Of a DNA stretch of 64,000 nucleotides, positions 35,903-44,800 are shown in pieces. Source of the stretch: CAZROT01 sp964601895. Lineage in GTDB: Bacteria; Pseudomonadota; Gammaproteobacteria; Enterobacterales; Enterobacteriaceae. Numbering within the stretch: position 1 is the stretch's first letter; each line of letters begins with the position of its first letter. Position numbers and translations under genes: made by a program. The notes beneath the pieces were generated by a model that saw only the letters and a program-made list of their open reading frames with translations, was not told the DNA's origin and ran no database searches. The DNA lies in the NCBI GenBank assembly GCA_964601895.1, contig CAZROT010000007.1, forward strand, positions 1-64,000. Direction: 5' to 3'.

Positions 35903-36379
35903 TATTCTCCATTTTATTGTTATGCAATAGATTGTTTTTTAAATATAGTAATGCTGCCTCGCACAGTTAACGCTATACATGAGCGGCGCAGGTCTAAAAC
36001 CGGCTCTGGATTATTTTTGTGAGGCTGACTGTAATATTCATGAAATACGCAAGTTATAAGAATTTTCATCTCACACTAAAACTTCAGATACAGGTTTGAC
36101 AACATTTATTTATATTGCAAGAGTTAAACAAATCAGTAAAGCGTGCAAATAAGGTAGTATATGTTAGTCATTCTGCAGTTCATCTGTCTTAAAAAAAGAG
36201 AGGCATAGTTTAAGTATCTGATATTATCTCATTATCATCACTTTTTGACAGCGATTGTGGGTGCTGAGCAGAATGAAATTTTTCCCTTACGACACTGGCC
36301 AGGCACAATGCTGTTGTTTACTTGCTTTTCAATGAAAATCACAAGTACCATGAGCGGTTTTTTGTAACGGGGATGGTTA
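35903..36379. other. divergent gap between bcp and dapA, gcvR absent
   Basis: 477 bases. In E. coli this place holds gcvR in the bcp direction. I translated by eye on that strand and saw no GcvR-like stretch; the sequence is AT-rich and looks non-coding. It must hold the bcp and dapA promoters. Confidence 0.5.
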
Positions 36380-37261
36380 ATGTTTAGCGGAAGTATTGTT
36401 GCATTGATAACACCGATGGACAACAGCGGTGCTGTTGATAGTACCAGCCTGAAGCGGTTGATAGAGTATCATATAGCCAGCAAGACTGCGGCTATTGCTG
36501 TAGTCGGGACTACCGGTGAATCTGCAACCCTGAGCGAGAATGAGCATGTTGACGTGATTACGTTAGCTGTTGAGCTGGCAGAAGGGCGTATTCCTGTGAT
36601 AGCCGGGACAGGGTCTAATGCCACTGCGCAGGCAATAACATTAACAAAACGGGTGCATAATTCAGGAATATCAGGTTGTCTGGTTGTCACTCCCTATTAC
36701 AACAGGCCAACACAAGAGGGGCTATTTCAGCATTTTAAAGCTATTGCGCAAGAGACTGACTTGCCGCAAATTCTCTACAATGTACCTGTTCGTACGGGTT
36801 GTGATCTTCTGCCAGATACGGTTGCCCGCCTGGCAGATATTAAAAATATTGTTGCTGTTAAAGAAGCGACGGGAAATTTAGAACGAGTTAATCAGATTAA
36901 GCAACTCGTTGATAATGAAAACTTTATGTTACTCAGTGGTGACGACATCACCGCGCTCGATTTTATGCGTTTGGGTGGAAATGGAGTAATTTCAGTAACC
37001 GCAAATATTGCTGCTCGTGAAATGGCACAACTTTGTTTACTGGCGGCACAGGGTGATTTTATCAGGGCATATGCTTTAAATCAGTGTTTAATGCCAGTGC
37101 ATCAGTGTCTGTTTGTAGAGACTAATCCTATTCCGGTTAAATGGGCGTGTAAGCTAATGGGACTGATTGACGCTGATACGCTGCGTCTGCCCATGACGCC
37201 TTTAAGTGAGACAGCTCGGGTTACGATAGAAAAAACATTAAAAAATGCTGGATTATTGTAA
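36380..37261 (+). CDS. dapA: 4-hydroxy-tetrahydrodipicolinate synthase DapA
   Basis: Class I aldolase condensing pyruvate with aspartate semialdehyde, the first committed step of diaminopimelate/lysine synthesis. 293 residues (E. coli 292). Schiff-base Lys161 is in VAVKEATGN; T44-T45 (VVGTTGES), Tyr133 and Arg138 (YNVPVRTG) complete the active site. Start at ATG 36380. bamC follows with 16 bases between stop and start, as in E. coli. With dapE and dapF in this window it points to an intact lysine/peptidoglycan precursor route. Confidence 0.97.
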   Translation: MFSGSIVALITPMDNSGAVDSTSLKRLIEYHIASKTAAIAVVGTTGESATLSENEHVDVITLAVELAEGRIPVIAGTGSNATAQAITLTKRVHNSGISGCLVVTPYYNRPTQEGLFQHFKAIAQETDLPQILYNVPVRTGCDLLPDTVARLADIKNIVAVKEATGNLERVNQIKQLVDNENFMLLSGDDITALDFMRLGGNGVISVTANIAAREMAQLCLLAAQGDFIRAYALNQCLMPVHQCLFVETNPIPVKWACKLMGLIDADTLRLPMTPLSETARVTIEKTLKNAGLL

Positions 37262-37277
37262 CTTTTGGAGAAATTTA

Positions 37278-38324
37278 ATGATAATAAGGTTACAAATAGA
37301 GGTAAAGATCGCGGTTGCTTTACTGGTGACATTGTCTGTCGCCTGCTCTACTGATAAGCATCATCAGTATCGTGCCAATGGTGATGACACTTATCTTGAT
37401 TTACCTGCGTTAAAAGCACTGCAGGCGCCTGCAGGAATAATTCTGCCGCTACAAAACAGTGATTTTGCCATTCCAGCAACCTCGTTAACGCAACCTGTTG
37501 GTAAGCAGGTTGATATTCGTCCTCCGGAGCAGGCTGTGGCATTACTCAGAGGCTCACGGGCAGAATATGCTAACGGTATCGGTAAACTGCTGGTCGAAAA
37601 TAATGCGCGTTATCGTAACATGTGGGCACAGGTGTTGCAGATAATACAGGACAACAACTTTCCCATTACCAGTCACCAGCGTGTAAACCAGACATTGACT
37701 ACCGACTGGCTGAAATGGCCACGCGCAGATGAAGATGTGCCATTTGAAGGGCGTTATCAGATAAGTGTCAAGCCAGAGGATTACCAGCTGGTGCTGGTAG
37801 TCAGGTCGCTTGAGTTACAGAAAGAAGGCGAAATCATCTCCGATAAATCTGCTATTCAGCGTTATAATAGTATGATGTTAAACACCATTATTAGTGGTTT
37901 GGATCAATTTTATACTGATGCTGAAAAAATTTCATCGGGGTCTGACAGCGGGATACTGTATGTCCAGAGTGGTACGGATGAAACTGGTTTACCCATGCTT
38001 ATCGTGCGTACGACATACAATGAATTCTGGCAGCGCTTGCCTGCTGCGCTGGAAAAAGCCGGTATGAAGGTTGTTGACAGTAGTCGTTCTCAGGGAATGT
38101 TTAAGGTGGCTTATAAACCTGGCAGTGTAGATTGGGCTGCACTGGGTGCTAAAGATCCTTTGCTGAAAGAAGGAGAATATAAAGTGCAGGTGGGTGATCT
38201 TAATAATCGCAGTAGTCTGCAGTTTATTGATCCGAAAGGCCATACGCTGACACAGGCACAAAATGATGCACTGGTGGCGGTATTTCAGGCAACATTAAAT
38301 CAGACTGAGACCAAAGCGAAATAA
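37278..38324 (+). CDS. bamC: Outer membrane assembly lipoprotein BamC
   Basis: Accessory lipoprotein of the BAM complex. 348 residues (E. coli 344). Signal peptide MIIRLQIEVKIAVALLVTL with lipobox SVAC and lipidated Cys23. LPLQNSDFAIP and DIRPPEQAVAL in the N-terminal lasso region, then two helix-grip domains ending with SSLQFIDPKGHTLTQAQNDA as in E. coli. Start at ATG 37278 follows GGAG. In E. coli purC comes next; here a candidate effector gene converges instead. Confidence 0.95.
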   Translation: MIIRLQIEVKIAVALLVTLSVACSTDKHHQYRANGDDTYLDLPALKALQAPAGIILPLQNSDFAIPATSLTQPVGKQVDIRPPEQAVALLRGSRAEYANGIGKLLVENNARYRNMWAQVLQIIQDNNFPITSHQRVNQTLTTDWLKWPRADEDVPFEGRYQISVKPEDYQLVLVVRSLELQKEGEIISDKSAIQRYNSMMLNTIISGLDQFYTDAEKISSGSDSGILYVQSGTDETGLPMLIVRTTYNEFWQRLPAALEKAGMKVVDSSRSQGMFKVAYKPGSVDWAALGAKDPLLKEGEYKVQVGDLNNRSSLQFIDPKGHTLTQAQNDALVAVFQATLNQTETKAK

Positions 38325-38388
38325 CATAATCATTATACTTCAGTGTCTTGTGACAGGAGCGCTGGAGTGTGTGTTACCTCGGCATGAT

Positions 38389-39390
38389 TTATCCTGCGCT
38401 GGTCTGAGCGATAAACATGGCAATTATGTCACTGTTGTGTGCGGGTGCGAGTGGGGGTGTCAGGCTCCATAATGCGCCCAGTGTTGTCTCTCCTGCTTTG
38501 TTATTCCAGGCGACGCTACGTACTTCACTGGCATGCATACCTTCATCGCCAATCATAGTCCTTAACTCCTTTTTTGGGCTAGCAGCCAGCCGCAGTAGCG
38601 TGTCGTCTTTTTGTGTCATATGCCCATCGCTAAGCAGAGCTCTTAAATTATTAAATGATGATGTCTTTAGTGCATCTTTAAGTCTCTGGCCACGAAACTC
38701 ATACGTGGTGGCAGCGCGATTAGAGACTAACAATGAATCCTGCTGAAACTTCACAATTAACTGATTTTTATCGTCAGCATTGACCTCATATCCACAGAAG
38801 TTTTTTCTGGAGTAACGGGCGTCATCAAGATGCTCTGTCAGGTAGCGCTGAGTATTTTTATCATCAGCCATGCATGCCAGGCGACCCTGGATTAATTTGT
38901 CCAGTGAAAGTTCTGAGCGGTATTGATAAAGAGAGTTATTAAAGTCCATGGCACATTTTAGTGCGCAAAATGTACTGAATTGATTTTCGTGGCTGTAATC
39001 CATAGGTTCTGACTGATAGATATGATGTTCGTCGATATTCAGGGTATATGACCATTGGCCCTGCTTTTCACTGTTCTGGAATATGTCGATAGCAAAATAC
39101 GGCTGGCAGGAATCATGGGCCATTTCTCGTAACCGGTTAAACCGGTGTGCTATTTTAACAGTCTGGTGTTCATACAATTGATTCTGATCAGGCATGGCCA
39201 GCTGTTGATAAAGACCGGTGATGGTTTCTCTTTTAATGCCGTGATGAAACCAGTCCCGAATGCTATCCAGAAAGCCCATTTTGGAAGCTTCATTGAGTGT
39301 ACTGGCGGTGATGATTTTTTCTATTCTGTGATCGTTTAGCCGATAGTTCAGTGAGGTATTGAGTCTGGCGAGTATATCGTAATCGGGCAT
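38389..39390 (-). CDS. SopD/SopD2-like candidate type III effector
   Basis: 333 residues without signal peptide. Near the N-terminus NEASKMGFLDSIRDWFHHG (33-51) resembles the SopD segment EEALYMGVWDRFKDCF, and the following ETITGLYQQL matches SopD's EVLEVLYTLI. Downstream FNRLREMA, then WSYTLNIDEHHI (about residues 112-123), correspond in spacing to SopD's FTQLKEYA and LFEIDGKVI. SopD and SopD2 are Salmonella effectors that act on host Rab GTPases. The motif also recalls the WEK(I/M)xxFF signal of SPI-2 effectors. The C-terminal half shows little I can align. Start at ATG 39390 follows GGAGAC. It lies alone between bamC and tmcA. Moderate confidence in family, low in function. Confidence 0.5.
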   Translation of the reverse strand: MPDYDILARLNTSLNYRLNDHRIEKIITASTLNEASKMGFLDSIRDWFHHGIKRETITGLYQQLAMPDQNQLYEHQTVKIAHRFNRLREMAHDSCQPYFAIDIFQNSEKQGQWSYTLNIDEHHIYQSEPMDYSHENQFSTFCALKCAMDFNNSLYQYRSELSLDKLIQGRLACMADDKNTQRYLTEHLDDARYSRKNFCGYEVNADDKNQLIVKFQQDSLLVSNRAATTYEFRGQRLKDALKTSSFNNLRALLSDGHMTQKDDTLLRLAASPKKELRTMIGDEGMHASEVRSVAWNNKAGETTLGALWSLTPPLAPAHNSDIIAMFIAQTSAG

Positions 39391-39750
39391 AATGTCTCCA
39401 TAACATGAGCCTGTTTCATCCTGCGTTGAGGTATGCTGAAATAACTATCGGCATTGCTAATTTTGTTAAAATATAATGCATTAAGTAATTTTTCTATAAA
39501 AAATATGTTTATTAATTTTAATTTTTTGTTTTTGGCGGGCGAGTTTTAACAACAAACAGGATTATCTTCAGTCATGAGACGGCTGCAGAAAGCAGGAAGG
39601 GTATGTTGTGGACGACAATAATACGCAATATCTGAAGTCTTGTTTCAGGCCACTCGTGCATATTGCTGTCAGGCAGGCTTTGGTAGCGCAGATAAGCGCA
39701 GGAAAATGGCCTCATCTGCGAGTTATCTCTCTCATAACAGGGAGTTGCCG
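39391..39750. other. divergent gap between SopD-like gene and tmcA
   Basis: 360 bases, AT-rich in the middle, carrying the promoters of both genes. The tmcA frame is open upstream from 39640, but homology begins only after the GTG at 39751. No other gene seen. Confidence 0.45.
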
Positions 39751-41847
39751 GTGAATGATAATATCATTGCCAGCCAGCAGCTGATGCAACAACTGGGTAT
39801 ACGCCGGTTACTGGTCATCAGCGGTACACATGACTGGTGCTGGTCTCAGGCACAAACTCTGCGGGCTATGTTAGCCGGTGACTGGATTTGGGTCGGAGAT
39901 AGCGCTCCCTGCAATAGTCAATTTATCCGCCCGGCTGCTGTGAAAAAATGGCTGGGTCAGGAAAAGCTGCATGGCATATTTGATGCCCTGTCCGGACTGA
40001 ACGTTGAAGCACTGATGATACTGGCTGGTATGCTTCGGGCCGGTAGCTGGTTGCTATTGTTAGTTCCGCCCTGGTCTGTCTGGCCTTTGTTACCTGATAA
40101 CGACAGTCTGCGCTGGAGCGGGCAGGCGCTACCTGTGGCGACGCCGAATTTTATTCGTTATTTTCAGCAACAGCTGATGCATGATGCTGATGTCGTGCTG
40201 TGGCGCCAGGGTGATAATCTCATTATCCCAGACGTTCGACTGTATTCTGCATGGCAGCAGCGTGACGGAAAACCCAATCCACAGCAGCAGGTAATTCTGG
40301 AGCAACTGCTCGTGGCAAAAAGTGGCATATGGGCAGTCACTGCCCCCCGTGGGAGAGGTAAATCAGCGCTTGCGGGTATGCTGATTGCACACTGGCCCGG
40401 CTTGTGTTGGGTGACTGGGCCCGCCGGGGCCGCCATACAGGTACTCAGGCAATGGGCGGGTAAACAGGTATTTTTTCATGCACCGGATGAATTGTTACAA
40501 TATTGCCATAAACAGGATGTCAGTGAGGTAGACTGGTTGCTGATTGATGAGGCAGCTGCACTTCCGGGTCCGTTGTTGCAAAAGCTCATCAGTTATTTCC
40601 CCCGTATTTTACTGACAACCACGGTGCAGGGTTATGAAGGGAGCGCCCAAGGTTTTTTACTCAAATTTTGCGCTTCACTAACAGATCTGCATGCCTTCAC
40701 ACTGACTGATTCTGTGCGCCAGGCACCAGATGATCCCCTGGAATCCCTGCTGAACAGGATATTACTGTGGGAGAATAAGGTTAGCGTACCCTTATCCCGC
40801 GAGCCTGCGAAGCTTGTCTGCTGTTACCAGACTGACTGGATTACCTGTCCACAACGTCTGGCACAATTTTATCGTCTGCTCATTGATGCACATTATCGAA
40901 CTTCACCACTGGATCTGCGGCGTTTGATGGATGCCCCCGGGATGCATTTTGCTGCGTTAATGTGTGGTGAATGTGTTGCGGGTGCATTATGGATTGTAGA
41001 GGAAGGTGGTCTGGATGAGACTCTGGCGCAGGCTATCTGGGCAGGATATCGCAGGCCGCGTGGCAATCTGGTGGCACAGTCACTGGCTGCACATGCAGGG
41101 TTTTCGCGTGCGCCGGTATTACGGTCTTGGCGCATCAGTCGGGTGGCAGTGATAGCCTGCTTACGTCTTCAGGGCTTTGCCCGTCAGATGATTGCTGCAT
41201 GGCAGCACCAGGCGCAGCAACGGGGGATAGATTTTTTATCAGTGAGCTTTGGCTATACCCCGGAACTCATGAATTTCTGGCAGGCCTGCGGTTTTGAGCT
41301 GGTTCATGTGGGGACACATCGTGAAGCCAGTAGTGGCAGTTATGCCGCCATGGCTATGCTGCCAATCAGTCCCAGCGCTCAGGCATTGTGTCGCGCAGCA
41401 CGGCTGAGGCTCACGCGTAACTGGCACTGGATAAGGCAACAGACCGGTGTCTGTTGTGTGGATATTGTCTGTGATGAGGATGCCGCATTGCATGACGATG
41501 ACTGGCGTGAGCTCGCAGGTTTTGCTTTTGCCCTGCGTTCACCAGAGGCCAGTTTTGCAGCGCTGCAACGGTTAGCGATACAAAGTACCTTACCCCTGGT
41601 GACATTACGCCAGTATCTGTCTGCCGTGGATATGAGCACATCGGTTTTATTGTCTGAATCTGGTCATCAGTTACCGGCAGAATATTCAGGGCGTAAGGCA
41701 TTAGTGCGACACTGGCGTAATGAAGTTGCACAGGCAATGATGGCGCTGGATACAAGCCGGTGCCTGTACTGGCAGCAGTGGGCTGTTTTGTGCTCAGGCC
41801 CGCAACAGGATGGCGGCCACCATGCTGACCCGCCGAAGCTAGCGTAG
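39751..41847 (+). CDS. tmcA: tRNA(Met) cytidine acetyltransferase TmcA
   Basis: Forms N4-acetylcytidine at the wobble base of elongator tRNA-Met using ATP and acetyl-CoA, improving codon accuracy. About 698 residues (E. coli 671). RNA helicase-like module with Walker A PRGRGKSALAG and Walker B LLIDEAAALP, then a GNAT acetyltransferase domain (ISRVAVIACLRLQGFARQMI, FLSVSFGYTPELMNFW). The GTG start at 39751 (MNDNIIASQQLMQQLGIRRLL) matches the E. coli N-terminus length and follows GGGAG; an ATG at 39706 is possible. Its 3' end overlaps the converging large gene by nine bases. Confidence 0.93.
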   Translation: MNDNIIASQQLMQQLGIRRLLVISGTHDWCWSQAQTLRAMLAGDWIWVGDSAPCNSQFIRPAAVKKWLGQEKLHGIFDALSGLNVEALMILAGMLRAGSWLLLLVPPWSVWPLLPDNDSLRWSGQALPVATPNFIRYFQQQLMHDADVVLWRQGDNLIIPDVRLYSAWQQRDGKPNPQQQVILEQLLVAKSGIWAVTAPRGRGKSALAGMLIAHWPGLCWVTGPAGAAIQVLRQWAGKQVFFHAPDELLQYCHKQDVSEVDWLLIDEAAALPGPLLQKLISYFPRILLTTTVQGYEGSAQGFLLKFCASLTDLHAFTLTDSVRQAPDDPLESLLNRILLWENKVSVPLSREPAKLVCCYQTDWITCPQRLAQFYRLLIDAHYRTSPLDLRRLMDAPGMHFAALMCGECVAGALWIVEEGGLDETLAQAIWAGYRRPRGNLVAQSLAAHAGFSRAPVLRSWRISRVAVIACLRLQGFARQMIAAWQHQAQQRGIDFLSVSFGYTPELMNFWQACGFELVHVGTHREASSGSYAAMAMLPISPSAQALCRAARLRLTRNWHWIRQQTGVCCVDIVCDEDAALHDDDWRELAGFAFALRSPEASFAALQRLAIQSTLPLVTLRQYLSAVDMSTSVLLSESGHQLPAEYSGRKALVRHWRNEVAQAMMALDTSRCLYWQQWAVLCSGPQQDGGHHADPPKLA

Positions 41848-44800
41848 CATTGCCTGGATGTGTGCTGATGCCTCGGGGATACTACTCTTTCCATGTTCAC
41901 GTATATAATTCTGATGAGTAGTAAGATAAGCATCCACATATTTTTTAATAACATCAGAGTCTGAGTTATCTACGTTTTCCAGAGTCTGTAAAAAGCTCTG
42001 GTTCCAGCTATAAAAACCTGTCATAACGCTCGAAAAAGGGAAAAACTTATCCGGTGGTATTTCCTGGAGTACGGCGAGCCAGGTGTCCGTGGTTAACAAT
42101 CGAAGCTTTTTCAGAACAGGTGAATCATCGTCACTATTAAGATGATGCTGATTTACAGAGGCGGTTTCGCTTTCAATGGTGGCCAGCAGGGAAGCCTGTA
42201 CGGCAGAAATATTTTCTTTGATATACGTGGATATCTGTGGACGGATTGTTTTTCTCATTTTCCACGGCAGTGCGGCGATACCGTCTAACCCGAGTTCGTT
42301 CAGATAATTCCGCTGAGCAGCAACATAGGTATGCATATATTGTTTAATGGCGTTAGCCGCTGATTTACCTTTGTTATCCATAATAGCCGAAAAATAGTCA
42401 CTCCATTCCACGCTACTTATCTTCGTTTTAAAAAGAGGGGAAAATTTATCCGGTGGGATTTGCTGAAGCACGGTGAGCCAGGTATCAGCCGTCAGCACTT
42501 TCAGCACTTTCAGGGTGGGCGAATCATCTTCAAGCACAGGATAGTTTTCATTGCGCGAGGGGATAGAGGCGATTTCGCTTTCCATGGTAGCCAGCAGGAA
42601 AGTTCGTACAGCAGAAACATTCTGCCTGAGAAAGGCAGATATCTGTGGTGTGATTATTTCTCTCACGCTGTGCGGAAGTTGTACGATACCATCCATGCCG
42701 AGTCCATGCAGATAATCCGGGTGCTCAACAAAGTAACGCTTGAGATAATTTTCAAAAGATCCTGTCCCCCCAGTATGGTCAAAGGTATTGCGGATGCAGG
42801 AAGAAAAGGGCGTGCTGCCAACGTTATGGTCACAGATAAACAGTCTGTGTGGTGCTATTCCCCGCACCACGCTCTGCCATACATCAGGAGGTAGCATTTT
42901 TATCATGTCCAGCGTGAGCGCGGATTTTTGCTCCCTGTCTTTTTGCAGCGTTGAGAGAATGGATGCTCTCACGGCTGCAATATTGCCTCTGATATATAAG
43001 GATATCTGTCGGGAAATCACTTCCCTCAGGCCCTGTGGCAATACGGCTATTCCGTGTAGTCCGAGCTCGCGTAAATAGTTGGGGTGAGCATTGAGGTATG
43101 CCAGTACATCCTGATGAATACGTTGTTTTTTTTGTAGCAGGTCTGTCCACAACTTCTCACCGACTTCAGCAGTAAAAATTTTATGTATGGGTATTTCCCT
43201 TAACAGGATGAACAATTCCACATCCAGATGCTCAGGCAGCTGCAATAGCGACGCTGTTGCGATGTCTGTACCTGTCGATACGTAAGCTCTGAAGTAATCC
43301 GCAATCACGTCCGCCATCTCGCCGCGCTGTAGTACCTGCGGGGAGAAGTTCAGTAGATCTTCAAGAGAAAGCGCGTGAAATTTCTGCCTGCCGGTCGTTT
43401 TCAGGCACTGCACGATATAAGACGCTATCCTGTTTTGAATTTTTTCAGCCAGGGTAATTATTTTCATCACATCAACCTGGTGGGAGTCACCAGGAAACCA
43501 CACGGGGGTCAGTAACTTGATAAGCCTGTCTGTCTGTTTACTGTCCATGCGGTCAAACATCCAGGATGGCAGTGTCGCCAGATCTGTTGTATTCAGGCGC
43601 AATATACTCTCTGCCAGTGGATTGTGGTCAAAAGTGGGCAGGCATTTTTTAAACCAGTCGGCATGCTGGATGACATAGTCAATACCTGTCCTGTCACCTG
43701 ACATTTTACTTAAAAATATTGCCACTTTTCTGCTGTCTTCTGGCAGGTACCTGGGCTCCAGCTGACATAATAACAGGGCCTCTTTTTCTGTCGCCTGCGC
43801 GATAATGGAAAAACGCTGCCTTACACTGATGTCATCAATATGTCTGAGCAGATCTGCCATTTTCAGCTGAAAAACACGACCATCCGGTGATTCACGCCAG
43901 CAATAGCCATGGGGTAATTCTTCTGAGAAAAAGTCCCCCACCTGCCAGACGATTGTGCCATCACTGTCCTGCTGTACGACTATTTTATCCGGCCAGTTCA
44001 GCTGACTGAGTGATTTCGTTCCCTGCTGTACTGCCCGGTCCAGAATAGTAAAACACTGTTTTTCGTCGATATCGTTAAAGCGGTGCAGCAAATCCTGCAC
44101 GCCAGGCTGAAAAATGTCTCCGTCCGGTGATTCGTGCCAGAACAAGTCTCCGACCTGCCAGACCGTTCCTTCATCAGTGCGTGTGATAGCTACTTTCTGC
44201 CAGTTAAGGGGTGGAGCCCACACACCCTGTGCGTGTATGCGGGTTAATTTTTCCACAATGTCATGCACAAAGGACACTTCCACACGCAGGGCAGCATCCG
44301 GGTGCAGACCCAGAATTAAGCCATCTTCATCCACGAGATACAGTTTATCGATGCCCGGGAGCCTCGACGCACTTGTATGGCTGGCTGCATCCGTTTGGTA
44401 ACAGGACTGCTGCTCTGCGATATCCAGAATTTCCCGGGTACACTGATACCTGCGCTGTATCAGATCTTCTTTTTTATCCTCATCTTTTAATGCTAATTCT
44501 AATTGAGATTTGTCCTCAGAAGAGTCAAAGCGAGGCAGGGAATTAAACAATTTTTTCACCACCCCTGATCTCGCCAGTACAGCACGTACCTTCAGTCCAT
44601 CACGCAGTGCGTTAATCGCTTCGGTAATGTGCTCCGGCAGAATGGTTCTGCTATATCTGTCATCCCCCAGCGTTGGAAGACCCAGCACTTTTCTAAATGC
44701 TGCGGCGAGATGCACACTTTCTTCGGTATCCCAGAACCCGGTGTTGTAATATTTTGTCATCATTCTGCTGATGATGTCATCAATGAGACCCCTGACCCCT

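Noticed and set aside
36231..36290. Plus-strand reading HHFLTAIVGAEQNEIF recalls the GcvR N-terminus
   Set aside because: gcvR should lie on the minus strand here (same direction as bcp), the similarity is about a dozen residues, and nothing GcvR-like follows. Treated as chance.
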